From contig JAHIWP010000078.1 of assembly GCA_018816095.1 (NCBI GenBank), forward strand, positions 1 through 64,000: DNA of 64,000 nt, written 5' to 3'. Position 1 is the first letter of the stretch. Each line of letters opens with the position of its first letter. Made by a program: the position numbers and the translations under genes. Of the stretch, positions 52,690 through 60,628 are shown one piece after another. Origin of the DNA: Gammaproteobacteria bacterium (GTDB lineage: Bacteria > Pseudomonadota > Gammaproteobacteria > Pseudomonadales > Pseudomonadaceae). Under the pieces are notes generated by a model that did no database searches, was not told where the DNA came from, and worked only from the letters and a program-made list of their open reading frames with translations.

Positions 52690-52941
52690 ATGAACAAAAT
52701 CCTACTTTTAGGCCTGTCACTGGCAGCCTCGCTGTCGGCTTACGCCGAAGAACCAGTCACGCCAGCGCCAGCCGTTGCCTACACATACGGCATGCACTTA
52801 GACATCGCCAAGGTGATACGCATGACTTCGGCTGCCGACACCTGCGGGCCGACGCCAGCCGAAATGACCTACCGTGACTCACAGGGTGACGTCCATGTTC
52901 TGCAATACCGCCTGTATGGCACCGGCTGCAGCGACTCATAG
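52690..52941 (+). CDS. DUF2790 exported small protein in the cyanate locus
   Basis: 83 residues with a signal peptide (about 1-20, AYA cleavage) and a DUF2790 domain: [36 protein letters not shown] and YRLYGTGC with two Cys that likely form a disulfide. DUF2790 proteins are small periplasmic proteins common in Pseudomonas without a known role. Its placement between cynS and cynT (94 bp and 35 bp gaps) suggests co-expression with cyanate detoxification. GCGGAGG ribosome site 8 nt before ATG 52690. Confidence 0.85.
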   Translation: MNKILLLGLSLAASLSAYAEEPVTPAPAVAYTYGMHLDIAKVIRMTSAADTCGPTPAEMTYRDSQGDVHVLQYRLYGTGCSDS

Positions 52942-52976
52942 CCCAACAATCCAGCAGATTTTTACAGGTACATCCT

Positions 52977-53636
52977 ATGCAAGCGCTTATTGACGGATTT
53001 CTGAAGTTTCAGAGCGAAGCGTTCCCACAACGCTCCGACCTATTCAAACACCTGGCGACCACCCAGCACCCAGGCACCTTATTTATCACCTGCTCCGATA
53101 GCCGCGTGGTGCCGGAACTGCTGACGCAACAAGAACCCGGGGAACTGTTCGTGATTCGTAACGCCGGCAATATTGTGCCGTCCTACAGCCCGCATCCGGG
53201 TGGCGTGTCGGCGACGGTCGAGTATGCCGTCGCGGTACTGGGGGTGACCGATATCGTTATTTGCGGCCACTCCGATTGCGGCGCCATGACCGCGGTCGCC
53301 ACGTGTAAATGCATGGACCACCTGCCCGCTGTAAGCGGCTGGTTGCAGCATGCCGAGTCGGCGAAGGTCATCAACGAGTCGCGTGTGCATGCCAATGACG
53401 CGGCCAAAGTCAGCTCAATGGTGCGGGAAAATGTCATCGCCCAACTGGCGAACATCCAAACCCACCCGAGCGTGCGCCTGGCTCAAGAAAAAGGTGTGTT
53501 GAACCTGCATGGCTGGGTCTACGACATTGAAAGCGGCTCAATCGACGCGCTGGACGACGATAACCGCTCCTTCAAGGCATTGGCCGACTACCCAGCGACC
53601 TGCGCCGTGTATGCTCGCTCAGCCGTTGCCGCTTGA
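52977..53636 (+). CDS. cynT: Beta-class carbonic anhydrase CynT
   Basis: 219 residues of the beta-carbonic anhydrase family: zinc ligands C39 in [11 protein letters not shown]98 and C101 in CGHSDCGAM; the Asp41-Arg43 dyad is present. Supplies bicarbonate to cyanase and prevents CO2 loss during cyanate breakdown. The [15 protein letters not shown] and [13 protein letters not shown] segments match the CynT subgroup. Ribosome site is weak (TTACAGG 10 nt upstream). Last gene of the cynS operon. Confidence 0.94.
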   Translation: MQALIDGFLKFQSEAFPQRSDLFKHLATTQHPGTLFITCSDSRVVPELLTQQEPGELFVIRNAGNIVPSYSPHPGGVSATVEYAVAVLGVTDIVICGHSDCGAMTAVATCKCMDHLPAVSGWLQHAESAKVINESRVHANDAAKVSSMVRENVIAQLANIQTHPSVRLAQEKGVLNLHGWVYDIESGSIDALDDDNRSFKALADYPATCAVYARSAVAA

Positions 53637-53726
53637 AACCCGGTTGCCTGTTAAAGATTTTTACCCCAGTGCTCAACTGCAGCGGCTGTCACAGGCCGCT
53701 TACCTGTTTCGCTAACGGCTGGCGCG

Positions 53727-54626
53727 CTATTCGCGCCCGGGCGTGCCCTCCTTCATCGCCCCCAGCATTAAGTGGGTAAAGGCGTCTGATGCAGCGCTGT
53801 GGTAGTTATTTTTACGCCGCAGCAGCGCGGCCCCGCGCTGGGGCGCTTCGGCCACTAATGCAAGCTTGCGCAACGCGCGGTCTTGCGTGGCAATGGCTTC
53901 CGGCAAAATCGTGGCAACGGCGGTGTGCCGAATAACCTCGAGCAGGGTATTCACCGAGTTGACCTCAATCACCACCTTGGGCGTGATCCGCGCCGTCGCG
54001 AAGAACTCATCAATGCAGGTGCGGGTCACAAAATCGGGGGTCAGTAGGGCAAACTCCAGCTGCGCCAGCTGATCGGTAGTCAGCGTGGCCTGAGCATCAT
54101 AGAGCGGGTGATCACGCCCAACCATCAGCCCCAAGGTTTCTATAAACGCCGGAATCGACTCGATGTCAGCGCTTCTGACTTGATCAAATGCAATCGCGAT
54201 ATCCAACGAATCATTGGCCAGCCCCGTTTCGATGTCGTCCATCGACAACTCGAATATCTGTAAATGGATATTCGGATACAGCGCGATGTAATCGCGGATC
54301 AGTGGCCCGACCAGGTAGGCCATAAAGGTTGGGGTCATAGCCAGCCTGAGGGAGCCGCGGGACAAATCCTTAACGTCATGCAGCGCCCGCTTCCCCGCCG
54401 CCAACTCCACTAGCACCCGGCGGGCGGATTCGATATAGGCCAGCCCTGCATCAGTGGGTTTGACCGTGCGCGAAGTTCGGTCGAACAGGCTGACGCCGAG
54501 CGACTCTTCCAGTTGGCGAATCTGTTGCGACAAGGTCGGCTGGGAAACGTGTAACGCCTCTGCCGCGCGCGTGAAGCCACCGTGATCAGCAACCGCCAAC
54601 AAATACCGCAGATGCCGTAACAGCAT
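53727..54626 (-). CDS. cynR: LysR-type regulator CynR
   Basis: 299 residues with a LysR helix-turn-helix (about 18-37: FTRAAEALHVSQPTLSQQIRQLEE) and effector domain (FELSMDDIETGLANDSLDIAIAFD). The closeness to cynS-cynT and the shared element upstream of both transcripts support CynR, the cyanate-responsive activator. Here it is convergent with cynT, not divergent as in E. coli. ATG 54626 is preferred (GGTGGTG upstream), seven codons inside a longer frame. Confidence 0.9.
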   Translation of the reverse strand: MLLRHLRYLLAVADHGGFTRAAEALHVSQPTLSQQIRQLEESLGVSLFDRTSRTVKPTDAGLAYIESARRVLVELAAGKRALHDVKDLSRGSLRLAMTPTFMAYLVGPLIRDYIALYPNIHLQIFELSMDDIETGLANDSLDIAIAFDQVRSADIESIPAFIETLGLMVGRDHPLYDAQATLTTDQLAQLEFALLTPDFVTRTCIDEFFATARITPKVVIEVNSVNTLLEVIRHTAVATILPEAIATQDRALRKLALVAEAPQRGAALLRRKNNYHSAASDAFTHLMLGAMKEGTPGRE

Positions 54627-54637
54627 TGCATCACCAC

Positions 54638-54673
54638 CTATAGGCAAAAAACATGCTTCGCATTGTATGCCAG
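54638..54673 (-). promoter_or_regulatory. CynR-type element before cynR
   Basis: Plus-strand reading CTATAGGCAA, 5 nt, ATGC-TTC-GCATTG, CAG: same architecture as 52024-52059. The core ATGCTTCGCAT is a palindrome. It ends 12 bp upstream of the cynR start, a position compatible with autorepression. Confidence 0.7.
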
Positions 54674-54768
54674 CCCATAAACCTATGGCTAAGTCGACAG
54701 ACCGGCGCGACAGGCTGTCCAGCCCGACATCGAACAGGCGGAGAATCAGTTAAAACTTGCGCAATAAA

Positions 54769-54792
54769 AAAGCCAGCATCGCTGCTGGCTTT
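54769..54792 (-). terminator. Intrinsic terminator of the CvfB-like gene
   Basis: AAAGCCAGCA, loop TCGC, TGCTGGCTTT (10 bp). On the minus strand the stem is followed by TTTTTTATT, a strong terminator 110 bp past the stop of the gene at 54904; the plus strand also has TTTGTTTT, so it may act both ways. Confidence 0.88.
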
Positions 54793-54903
54793 GTTTTACT
54801 GGCGCGGGAATAGGCACCGAACCTGCGAGCTTCGCGTTACACGTGCATTACCCTCGCAACGGGTTATGCAGCAGGCTCTACTGAGCGGTGGCGCAACGGA
54901 TAC

Positions 54904-55746
54904 TCACTCGCCGGGCAGTTCGATACGGTCTTCGTGGATCACGATGCGACCCTGCTTGTACAAACCACCGATGGCTTTCTTGAAGTTACCTTTACTGACC
55001 CGAAACAGCGCGGCAATTTCTTCAGGTGAGCTTTTGTCATTCACCTTGAGCACGCCATCGTGTTCGCGCAGCTTGCTCAATATTTGTTCGCCCAGGCTGC
55101 TAGCCGCTTCCTGACCCACCGGCTGCAAGCTCAGGCTGATTTTGCCGTCGGCACGTACTTCCTTGATAAAGCCCTTTTCCTGCATGCCGCTGCGCATAAA
55201 TTTGAACAGCTCATTCTTGTGGATCAGGCCCCAGTGCTTGCCGTTAATGATGGCCTTGAAGCCCATATCAGTAGGCTCGACCACCAGCAAATCAACTTCT
55301 TCACCGGCCGTGTAATTCGCCGGCACGTTATCCAGATAACGATCCAGGCGCGCCGTGGCGGTGATGCGCTTGCTGCGTTTATCTAGGAATACGTGCACCA
55401 CACAGTAATCACCGACCTGCAGCGGACGTTTTTCTTCGGAGTGCGGCAGTAATAAATCTTTTGGCAAACCCCAATTAAGGAATAAGCCCACTCGATTTAT
55501 ATCCACAACTTTTAAACTGGCAAACCCACCCACCTGCACTTTTGGCTTTTCAGTGGTGGCAATCAATTTGTCTTCACTGTCCAAGTAGATAAAGACGTTC
55601 AACCAGTCTTCTACTTCACTTGGGGTGTCGCTCGGAATATAGCGCTTGGGCAATAGGATTTCGCCATCCGCGCCGCCATCCAAATACAGGCCGAAGTCGG
55701 TGTGCTTCACGACCTGCAAACTATTCATCCGTCCAATTACCGCCAT
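54904..55746 (-). CDS. CvfB-family S1 RNA-binding protein
   Basis: 280 residues, CvfB/YitL organisation: three S1-like OB domains (about 5-65, 70-140, 145-215; GLYLDGGADGEILLPKRYIP, RVGLFLNWGLPKDLLLPHSE, ADGKISLSLQP) and a C-terminal winged helix (SPEEIAALFRVSKGNFKKAIGGLYKQG). Binds RNA in the cytosol; in Gram-positives CvfB affects virulence and biofilm traits, whereas the Gram-negative role is unclear. ATG 55746; -10 TAGAAT with GCCGGCC discriminator lies 29 bp upstream (minus strand, 55768-55780). Confidence 0.92.
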   Translation of the reverse strand: MAVIGRMNSLQVVKHTDFGLYLDGGADGEILLPKRYIPSDTPSEVEDWLNVFIYLDSEDKLIATTEKPKVQVGGFASLKVVDINRVGLFLNWGLPKDLLLPHSEEKRPLQVGDYCVVHVFLDKRSKRITATARLDRYLDNVPANYTAGEEVDLLVVEPTDMGFKAIINGKHWGLIHKNELFKFMRSGMQEKGFIKEVRADGKISLSLQPVGQEAASSLGEQILSKLREHDGVLKVNDKSSPEEIAALFRVSKGNFKKAIGGLYKQGRIVIHEDRIELPGE

Positions 55747-56068
55747 GATGCTCTACCCTCATTACCAGGCCGGCATTCTAGCCGAGTCGCCCCCGAATTT
55801 CTCGACCTACTGGGCATGCAATAGCTTCGCCTGACCGCCTTGCGAGGCAATCCGACCAGCGGGCCAAGCGCCAACAAGGCCCCATATGAACGCCCGGTAT
55901 TAATTATCTATTCTCATTAAAACAATCACTTATTGGCATATTCGATAACTAAACAGACTATTAATGCCGTTATCGCGCCGCCGCCTAGCGCATTTGAGAT
56001 TTATTTATCAAGCAATTGTCAAGTATTTCGAGTACAATGCGCGGCCAAATTAATTTTTAAATAGGTTA
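55747..56068. other. 322-bp intergenic region with promoters for two genes
   Basis: The left end holds the -10 TAGAAT (minus strand, 55775-55780) of the CvfB-like gene. The middle and right, about 55890-56030, are markedly AT-rich and could hold UP elements or H-NS-like protein sites. The right end has -10 TACAAT (56033-56038) with a GCGCGGCC discriminator, 30 bp before the gene at 56069. No coding frame is supported. Confidence 0.55.
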
Positions 56069-56257
56069 ATGGCCGTCATGCGCGTAAAAGCATCCAACAG
56101 CAAACCCAAGCCGGCGCCAGCCGTGGAAACCAGTGCCTCGATCGATACACAGATCGAAGCGTTCCTGAAGTCCGGCGGGGAAATCCAGCAAATTGCCAAA
56201 GGCGTCAGCGGCCAGGTGTACGGCACCAGCAAGCAGATCACCATCGGCAAAAAGTAG
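56069..56257 (+). CDS. Small SutA-like protein
   Basis: 62 residues, no signal peptide. A basic, Pro/Ala/Ser-rich N-terminus (RVKASNSKPKPAPAVE) precedes a helix IDTQIEAFLKSGGEIQQIAKGVSGQVYG and a basic end. The FLKSGGEIQQI segment resembles, from memory, the C-terminal part of SutA, a Pseudomonas RNA-polymerase-binding protein; this is weak evidence and the protein may be unrelated. ATG 56069 follows ATAGG by 4 nt; ATG 56078 is an alternative. The promoter has a strong -10. Confidence 0.65.
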   Translation: MAVMRVKASNSKPKPAPAVETSASIDTQIEAFLKSGGEIQQIAKGVSGQVYGTSKQITIGKK

Positions 56258-56473
56258 CACTCTCTGGCCATGCAGCGCTTTGCTCGCAATGACAAGGCGC
56301 TGGCCATTGCATAATCCATCACCTCCCCCTGCCCCATACCCAGTTGTTTTGCCTATTTGCGCGCCGCGCTCTGGCGCTTAGCACAACCTTGTTTCAGAAT
56401 CATGGCAGCCTGCATGTTGCGGCTGATTCGGCATTGCCGTTGCTGATCGATGGCAATCGTCCCAGGAGTACCC

Positions 56474-58696
56474 GTGCGCGTTACCTGCAATTGGCTGCGA
56501 CACCCTTCCAGCACCCTGTTTATCCTCGGTTTACTACTCCTTGCCCTGCCATTACTCAGCCGCTACACGCTGGGCTGGTCACACGGCTATGGCTACCTGT
56601 CTGATTTAGCCATTGGCAGCGTGTTGCTGATCACCCTGCACCAACGCACCTGGCTGCTGAGCGTTCCCTTGCTGGTGGTCTGGTGCATTTTCACCCTGGG
56701 CAACGCCGAACTGGTCAGCGCAGTGGGGCGCATGCCGGGACCTGCCGATTTGCACTACCTGGCCGACCCACAGTTCGTCAGCCATTCAACCCAGGGCGCC
56801 GGTTTGAGCCAGCCGCTAATGGCCACAGCCTTGGCTGTGCTGGTGGCACTCTATCTAGGCCTACGCCGTATGCAGACGCCACGCCATAGCGCGCCACCTG
56901 CGCGCCGCTGGCTGCTGTTGCCGCTGTCACTGTTTGCCGTACATGGCGCCTTCCAGCAATTCAAACCCAGCGAGGCGGACCAATGGCTGCAGTTCAACCT
57001 GCCGCACAAGCTACTGGCGGAAAGCGCCAGTAACGGCCAGCAATATTTAGCCGACTGGCTGGCGGCGGATGAGCCAAGCAGCCCACCCGATATCAGCGGC
57101 CTTAACCAACTCGACCTGAATGGCACGCCCCTGCTCAAACAGGCCGGCAGCGCCCGCAACGTGCTGATCATTACCCTGGAAGGCGTGACCGGCGCCTATA
57201 TAAAAGGCAGTCGCCAGGCCATCGGCAGCCACTATGCACAAGACCCGATGCCACGCCTGAGCCAATGGGCCGAACGCGGCATGCTCACCACCGATTATGT
57301 GCTGCACGGTCACCAGACCATCCGCGGCCTTTACGCCATGCTTTGTGGTGATTACAACAAACTCGACACCGGCACCCCGAAAGGCGTCGAACTGCTGAAT
57401 AACCGGCAGCGCAGTGAGCAGTGCCTCCCCGCGCAGTTGCGCGAGCGCGGCCTCAGCACGCATTTCCTGCAGGGCGCCGGGCTGCGTTTTATGGCCAAAG
57501 ACCAGATCATGCCGCAGATGGGCTTCGAGCAAACCCACGGCCGCGACTGGTTCAAAAATAAGCCCTATCTCGAATTCCCATGGGGCATGGACGACAAGGC
57601 CTACTTCGAGGGCGCCTTAACTTACGTGCAGCAGCTGCGTAACAAGCAGCAACCCTGGATGTTGACCCTGCTGACCGTGGGCACTCACCAACCCTACTCT
57701 GCCCCGCAGGCCTATCTGGACCGCCAGCCCAATAGCAAATTGGCGGCGATTGCTTACCTGGACGATGCCGTCGCCGACTTTCTTACGGCGCTGGAAAAGC
57801 AAGGCGTGCTGAAGGACACCCTGGTGATCATCACCTCGGACGAATCCCATGGTTTGGAAAACGTGCGCTTAGCCTCAGCCTGGGGCTTTAACCTGCTACT
57901 GGCCCCCGAACAGGCGCAACTGCCCGCCCTCAAGCAAGGCGTATACGGCCATGTTGACCTGACGGCCTCGGTGCTCGATTACTTCGCTTTTCCCGTGCCG
58001 AGCAACATCGCCGGGCGCTCGCTGTTGCGTGACTACCGCACAGGCCGCGAAATCATCTCCTACACCAACGGCCTGCTGCGCCAGCATGATGGTCAGGGCA
58101 CCTTGACCGAATGCGACTTCCAGAGTGTTTGCCGGCGCTACGCCAGCCCTGGCTTTATTGCCGACAGCGCACGCTACCTGGGGCGTTTCAGCGGTAAGCC
58201 GGCGCGATTGATCAGCCAACGCGCAGGCTTGCTCGATCAATCGCTGAGCAGCGGCCATACCGAACAGCACTACCAGTTCGCCAACACTCAGCCGATCACG
58301 CTCACCCCCGGCGCCAGCAATGACTGGACCGACAACTTAGTGGGCGCGCAGTACCTGACCTTGGGTAAAGACACGCAGACCACGGTGACCCTTAAAATCC
58401 GCGCGCTGAGCATGGCTACGCCAGGCGCCACACTGCATTTGAAAACCAAGGAATACGACCGCGACGTAGACTTGCCGATACCCGAACTGCCGCTGCTCAC
58501 TCGCGACAAGCCCATCGAGATCAGCTTCACGTTCGACAACCCGGCCGCGCGCAAGGCGTTTTCTTTCCACCTGACCGGCCAGGGCCAGGGCGCCATCGAA
58601 ATCGTCGATTTCAGCGTCAGCAGCACACCGCTTGAGTCAGATACGAAACTACTGGCCGCCCAGGAAGTTTTGGACGAAATCGTTCCCACGCCCTAA
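56474..58696 (+). CDS. LTA-synthase-family membrane phosphotransferase/sulfatase
   Basis: 740 residues: four or five N-terminal membrane helices (to about residue 165) and a large alkaline-phosphatase-superfamily periplasmic domain. NVLIITLEGVTGAYIKG puts the likely nucleophile Thr near 240 with a metal-binding Glu; LTTDYVLHGHQTIRGLYAMLCG, LLTVGTHQPY and VIITSDESHGLENVRLAS (metal Asp/His) are the other catalytic motifs. The last ~130 residues form an extra beta-rich domain. Expected to move phosphoglycerol or phosphoethanolamine onto envelope glycans. GTG 56474 with AGGAG 5 nt upstream. Confidence 0.85.
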   Translation: MRVTCNWLRHPSSTLFILGLLLLALPLLSRYTLGWSHGYGYLSDLAIGSVLLITLHQRTWLLSVPLLVVWCIFTLGNAELVSAVGRMPGPADLHYLADPQFVSHSTQGAGLSQPLMATALAVLVALYLGLRRMQTPRHSAPPARRWLLLPLSLFAVHGAFQQFKPSEADQWLQFNLPHKLLAESASNGQQYLADWLAADEPSSPPDISGLNQLDLNGTPLLKQAGSARNVLIITLEGVTGAYIKGSRQAIGSHYAQDPMPRLSQWAERGMLTTDYVLHGHQTIRGLYAMLCGDYNKLDTGTPKGVELLNNRQRSEQCLPAQLRERGLSTHFLQGAGLRFMAKDQIMPQMGFEQTHGRDWFKNKPYLEFPWGMDDKAYFEGALTYVQQLRNKQQPWMLTLLTVGTHQPYSAPQAYLDRQPNSKLAAIAYLDDAVADFLTALEKQGVLKDTLVIITSDESHGLENVRLASAWGFNLLLAPEQAQLPALKQGVYGHVDLTASVLDYFAFPVPSNIAGRSLLRDYRTGREIISYTNGLLRQHDGQGTLTECDFQSVCRRYASPGFIADSARYLGRFSGKPARLISQRAGLLDQSLSSGHTEQHYQFANTQPITLTPGASNDWTDNLVGAQYLTLGKDTQTTVTLKIRALSMATPGATLHLKTKEYDRDVDLPIPELPLLTRDKPIEISFTFDNPAARKAFSFHLTGQGQGAIEIVDFSVSSTPLESDTKLLAAQEVLDEIVPTP

Positions 58697-58706
58697 GCGG
58701 CTGGAC

Positions 58707-58735
58707 TACTGACGGCGCATCAGCTGCCGTCAGTA
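58707..58735. terminator. Terminator between convergent genes
   Basis: TACTGACGGC and GCCGTCAGTA (10 bp) with a 9-nt loop; it ends the LTA-synthase-like gene and its right arm carries the stop codon of the leftward binding protein gene. No T-run. Confidence 0.65.
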
Positions 58736-59452
58736 CATCGCGTAGCGGCGCTCAATTTCCGCGTATTCGCCGCTTTGTTTAAGCAGCGCCAAGCCCTGAT
58801 TGAAGCGCGCGCAATGGGCCTGCTGCTGGCAACCCAGCTTGTAATCGGTGGGCGCGAAAATAGGATAAATGCTCAGCGCCTGGGTCACATCGACCTGGCC
58901 CCTCACCTCATGGTTGAAATAGCGCAGGATGCGCATATCCGTCACCACCACATCAACCCGCCCGCTGTAGAGCATACGATTGCGGGCAATCTGAAAAGCC
59001 TCCTCGCGGTAACGCGGATTATTTTCGGCCATGTTCTGGTACTCACTGCCGAGCAGCAAGCGTGCCTGCTGAAAGGCATTCACCGAGTAGTTGAGCAGGT
59101 CACTGACGCGCTGAATATTCACGTCTCTCGAGCGCAGAGCCACAGCGACATTCTGATAACGGATGTACGCATCAGAATAAAAAATCGCACCGCCACTGCG
59201 CTCGTTCGTAGTGGCAATAACGTCTAGCTGGCCCTTGCTCAGCATCAAATTCAAACGCCCCATGGGGGCGTAGTGCGCCTCAGGCTCTAAGCCACCACGC
59301 TGCAAGGCAGCCATGACGATGTCATATTCCAGGCCGCGTGCTTGGTTCTCAAAAATATACGGCGGCTTGTGTGTACCAAAGCCTACGCGCAGGCTTTGCG
59401 CTGAGGCCATCAAGCTGAATACCAACAGAAAAAACACCCACAGCCATTTCAT
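58730..59452 (-). CDS. Orphan periplasmic amino-acid-binding-like protein (SBP_bac_3)
   Basis: 240 residues: signal peptide (about 1-18, ASA cleavage) and a bilobed SBP_bac_3 fold: GTHKPPYIFEN, GLEYDIVMAALQRGG, LSKGQLDVIATTNERSG, then RVDVVVTDMRIL and LALLKQSGEYAEIERRY. Two Cys near the C-terminus (CQQQAHC) may bond. No transporter gene is close, as with the similar proteins at 3679 and 41165. Start ATG 59452 gives the complete signal peptide. Divergent from the reductase at 59612. Confidence 0.85.
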   Translation of the reverse strand: MKWLWVFFLLVFSLMASAQSLRVGFGTHKPPYIFENQARGLEYDIVMAALQRGGLEPEAHYAPMGRLNLMLSKGQLDVIATTNERSGGAIFYSDAYIRYQNVAVALRSRDVNIQRVSDLLNYSVNAFQQARLLLGSEYQNMAENNPRYREEAFQIARNRMLYSGRVDVVVTDMRILRYFNHEVRGQVDVTQALSIYPIFAPTDYKLGCQQQAHCARFNQGLALLKQSGEYAEIERRYAMY

Positions 59453-59526
59453 AGCAGTACCTAAGTTAAACCTGTGCCCAGCATAGCTGGCTATCCACTC
59501 GCCTTGCATCGGCCTATCACTGAGAT

Positions 59527-59546
59527 CGATTAATCCGCATTAATCG
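59527..59546. promoter_or_regulatory. 20-bp palindromic operator candidate
   Basis: CGATTAAT-CCGC-ATTAATCG is a perfect 8-bp-arm palindrome between the divergent binding-protein and reductase genes, 66 bp before the reductase start. Shape and AT-rich arms fit a TetR or LysR site; no regulator gene is adjacent. Confidence 0.45.
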
Positions 59547-59611
59547 CCCCACGCCCGCACAGAGCTAGACTCCTCCCACCCAAGTCAGTTGTTCATCACT
59601 GGAGAGCCTTA

Positions 59612-60592
59612 ATGCTAAAAGCCGAATACCAACAACGCGGCCCGCAACCGCACGAGGTGATCGCCGCCGTTGAGCTGCAACTGCCAGAGCCCGGCACAGG
59701 TCAGGTACGGATCAAAGTGCTGGCCGCCCCCATCAACCCTTCCGACGTCCTCACCCTTACCGGCGAATACGGCATGCTGCCGCCGCTGCCGGCGATCGGT
59801 GGCAATGAGGGCGTCGGGCGAGTCGAGACGCTGGGCGCTGAGGTCAGCAACCTGAAAGTCGGCCAGATGGTCCTGCTCCCAGTGGGATGCGGCACGTGGG
59901 TCAGCCATCTGAATGCTCCCGCCAATAAGCTGATCCCCTTGCCGGAGGCCGATCCACAACAACTGGCGATGCTCACGGTCAATCCGCCGACCGCCTCCCT
60001 GCTACTCAGCCAGTTCGTCGACCTCAAACCCGGCGATTGGGTGATCCAGAACGCTGCCAACTCGGGCGTCGGCAGTTACCTGATCCAGCTGGCCAAGTTG
60101 CGCGGGTTCAAGACCGTCAACGTGGTGCGCCGCGAATCCGCAGTCGCAGGCGTTGAAGCCGAAGGCGGTGACGTGGTGCTGGTCGACGGGCCGGACCTGG
60201 CCAAGCGCGTACGCGCGGCCACCGGCGGCGCAGCCATCCGTCTGGGTATCGATGCGGTAGGCGGTGAGGCCACTGATCACCTGGCGGCCAGCCTGTGTGA
60301 CGGCGGCGTACTGGTTAACTACGGCATGATGAGCCGCCAGCCGTGCCAAGTGTCGCCGTCGTCCTTTGTATTCCGGGATGTCAGCCTGCGCGGCTTCTGG
60401 CTGGCCAAATGGTTCCAGAATGCCAGCCAGGCCGAGCAGATGAAGGTATTTGGCGAACTGGTGCAGCTGATTGCCAGCGGCAAACTGCACACCCGCGTTG
60501 CCGCGACCTATGACGTCAGCGAGATCAAACAAGCCGTGGCAGCGGCTGCCAGCGGTGAGCGCGAGGGTAAGGTGCTGATCGTACCGAAATAA
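59612..60592 (+). CDS. Zinc-independent MDR-family reductase (enoyl thioester reductase-like)
   Basis: 326 residues of the medium-chain dehydrogenase/reductase superfamily, ETR/MECR-like: INPSDVLTLTGEYGMLPPLPAIGGNEGVG in the catalytic domain (about 42-71), NPPTASLLLSQFVDLKPGDWVIQNAANSGVGSYLIQLAK as NADPH-binding segment (about 130-168). The Cys and His zinc ligands of true alcohol dehydrogenases are absent. Reduces 2-enoyl thioesters or quinones with NADPH. ATG 59612, GGAGAG upstream. Downstream hairpin shared with the convergent gene. Confidence 0.88.
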   Translation: MLKAEYQQRGPQPHEVIAAVELQLPEPGTGQVRIKVLAAPINPSDVLTLTGEYGMLPPLPAIGGNEGVGRVETLGAEVSNLKVGQMVLLPVGCGTWVSHLNAPANKLIPLPEADPQQLAMLTVNPPTASLLLSQFVDLKPGDWVIQNAANSGVGSYLIQLAKLRGFKTVNVVRRESAVAGVEAEGGDVVLVDGPDLAKRVRAATGGAAIRLGIDAVGGEATDHLAASLCDGGVLVNYGMMSRQPCQVSPSSFVFRDVSLRGFWLAKWFQNASQAEQMKVFGELVQLIASGKLHTRVAATYDVSEIKQAVAAAASGEREGKVLIVPK

Positions 60593-60604
60593 ACCTCAGC
60601 TAAA

Positions 60605-60627
60605 CGACGGCGGGCAATCCGCCGTCG
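60605..60627. terminator. Terminator between reductase and DUF1294 genes
   Basis: CGACGGCGG, loop GCAAT, CCGCCGTCG: a 9-bp GC stem between two convergent genes, 12 bp and 2 bp from their stops. Confidence 0.6.
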
Positions 60628-60628
60628 C

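Noticed and set aside
54797..54880. tRNA-like appearance on the minus strand (GGTTCG and a terminal GCCA)
   Set aside because: No acceptor or T-stem pairing and no anticodon arm can be formed; more likely the 3' untranslated part of the CvfB-like transcript.
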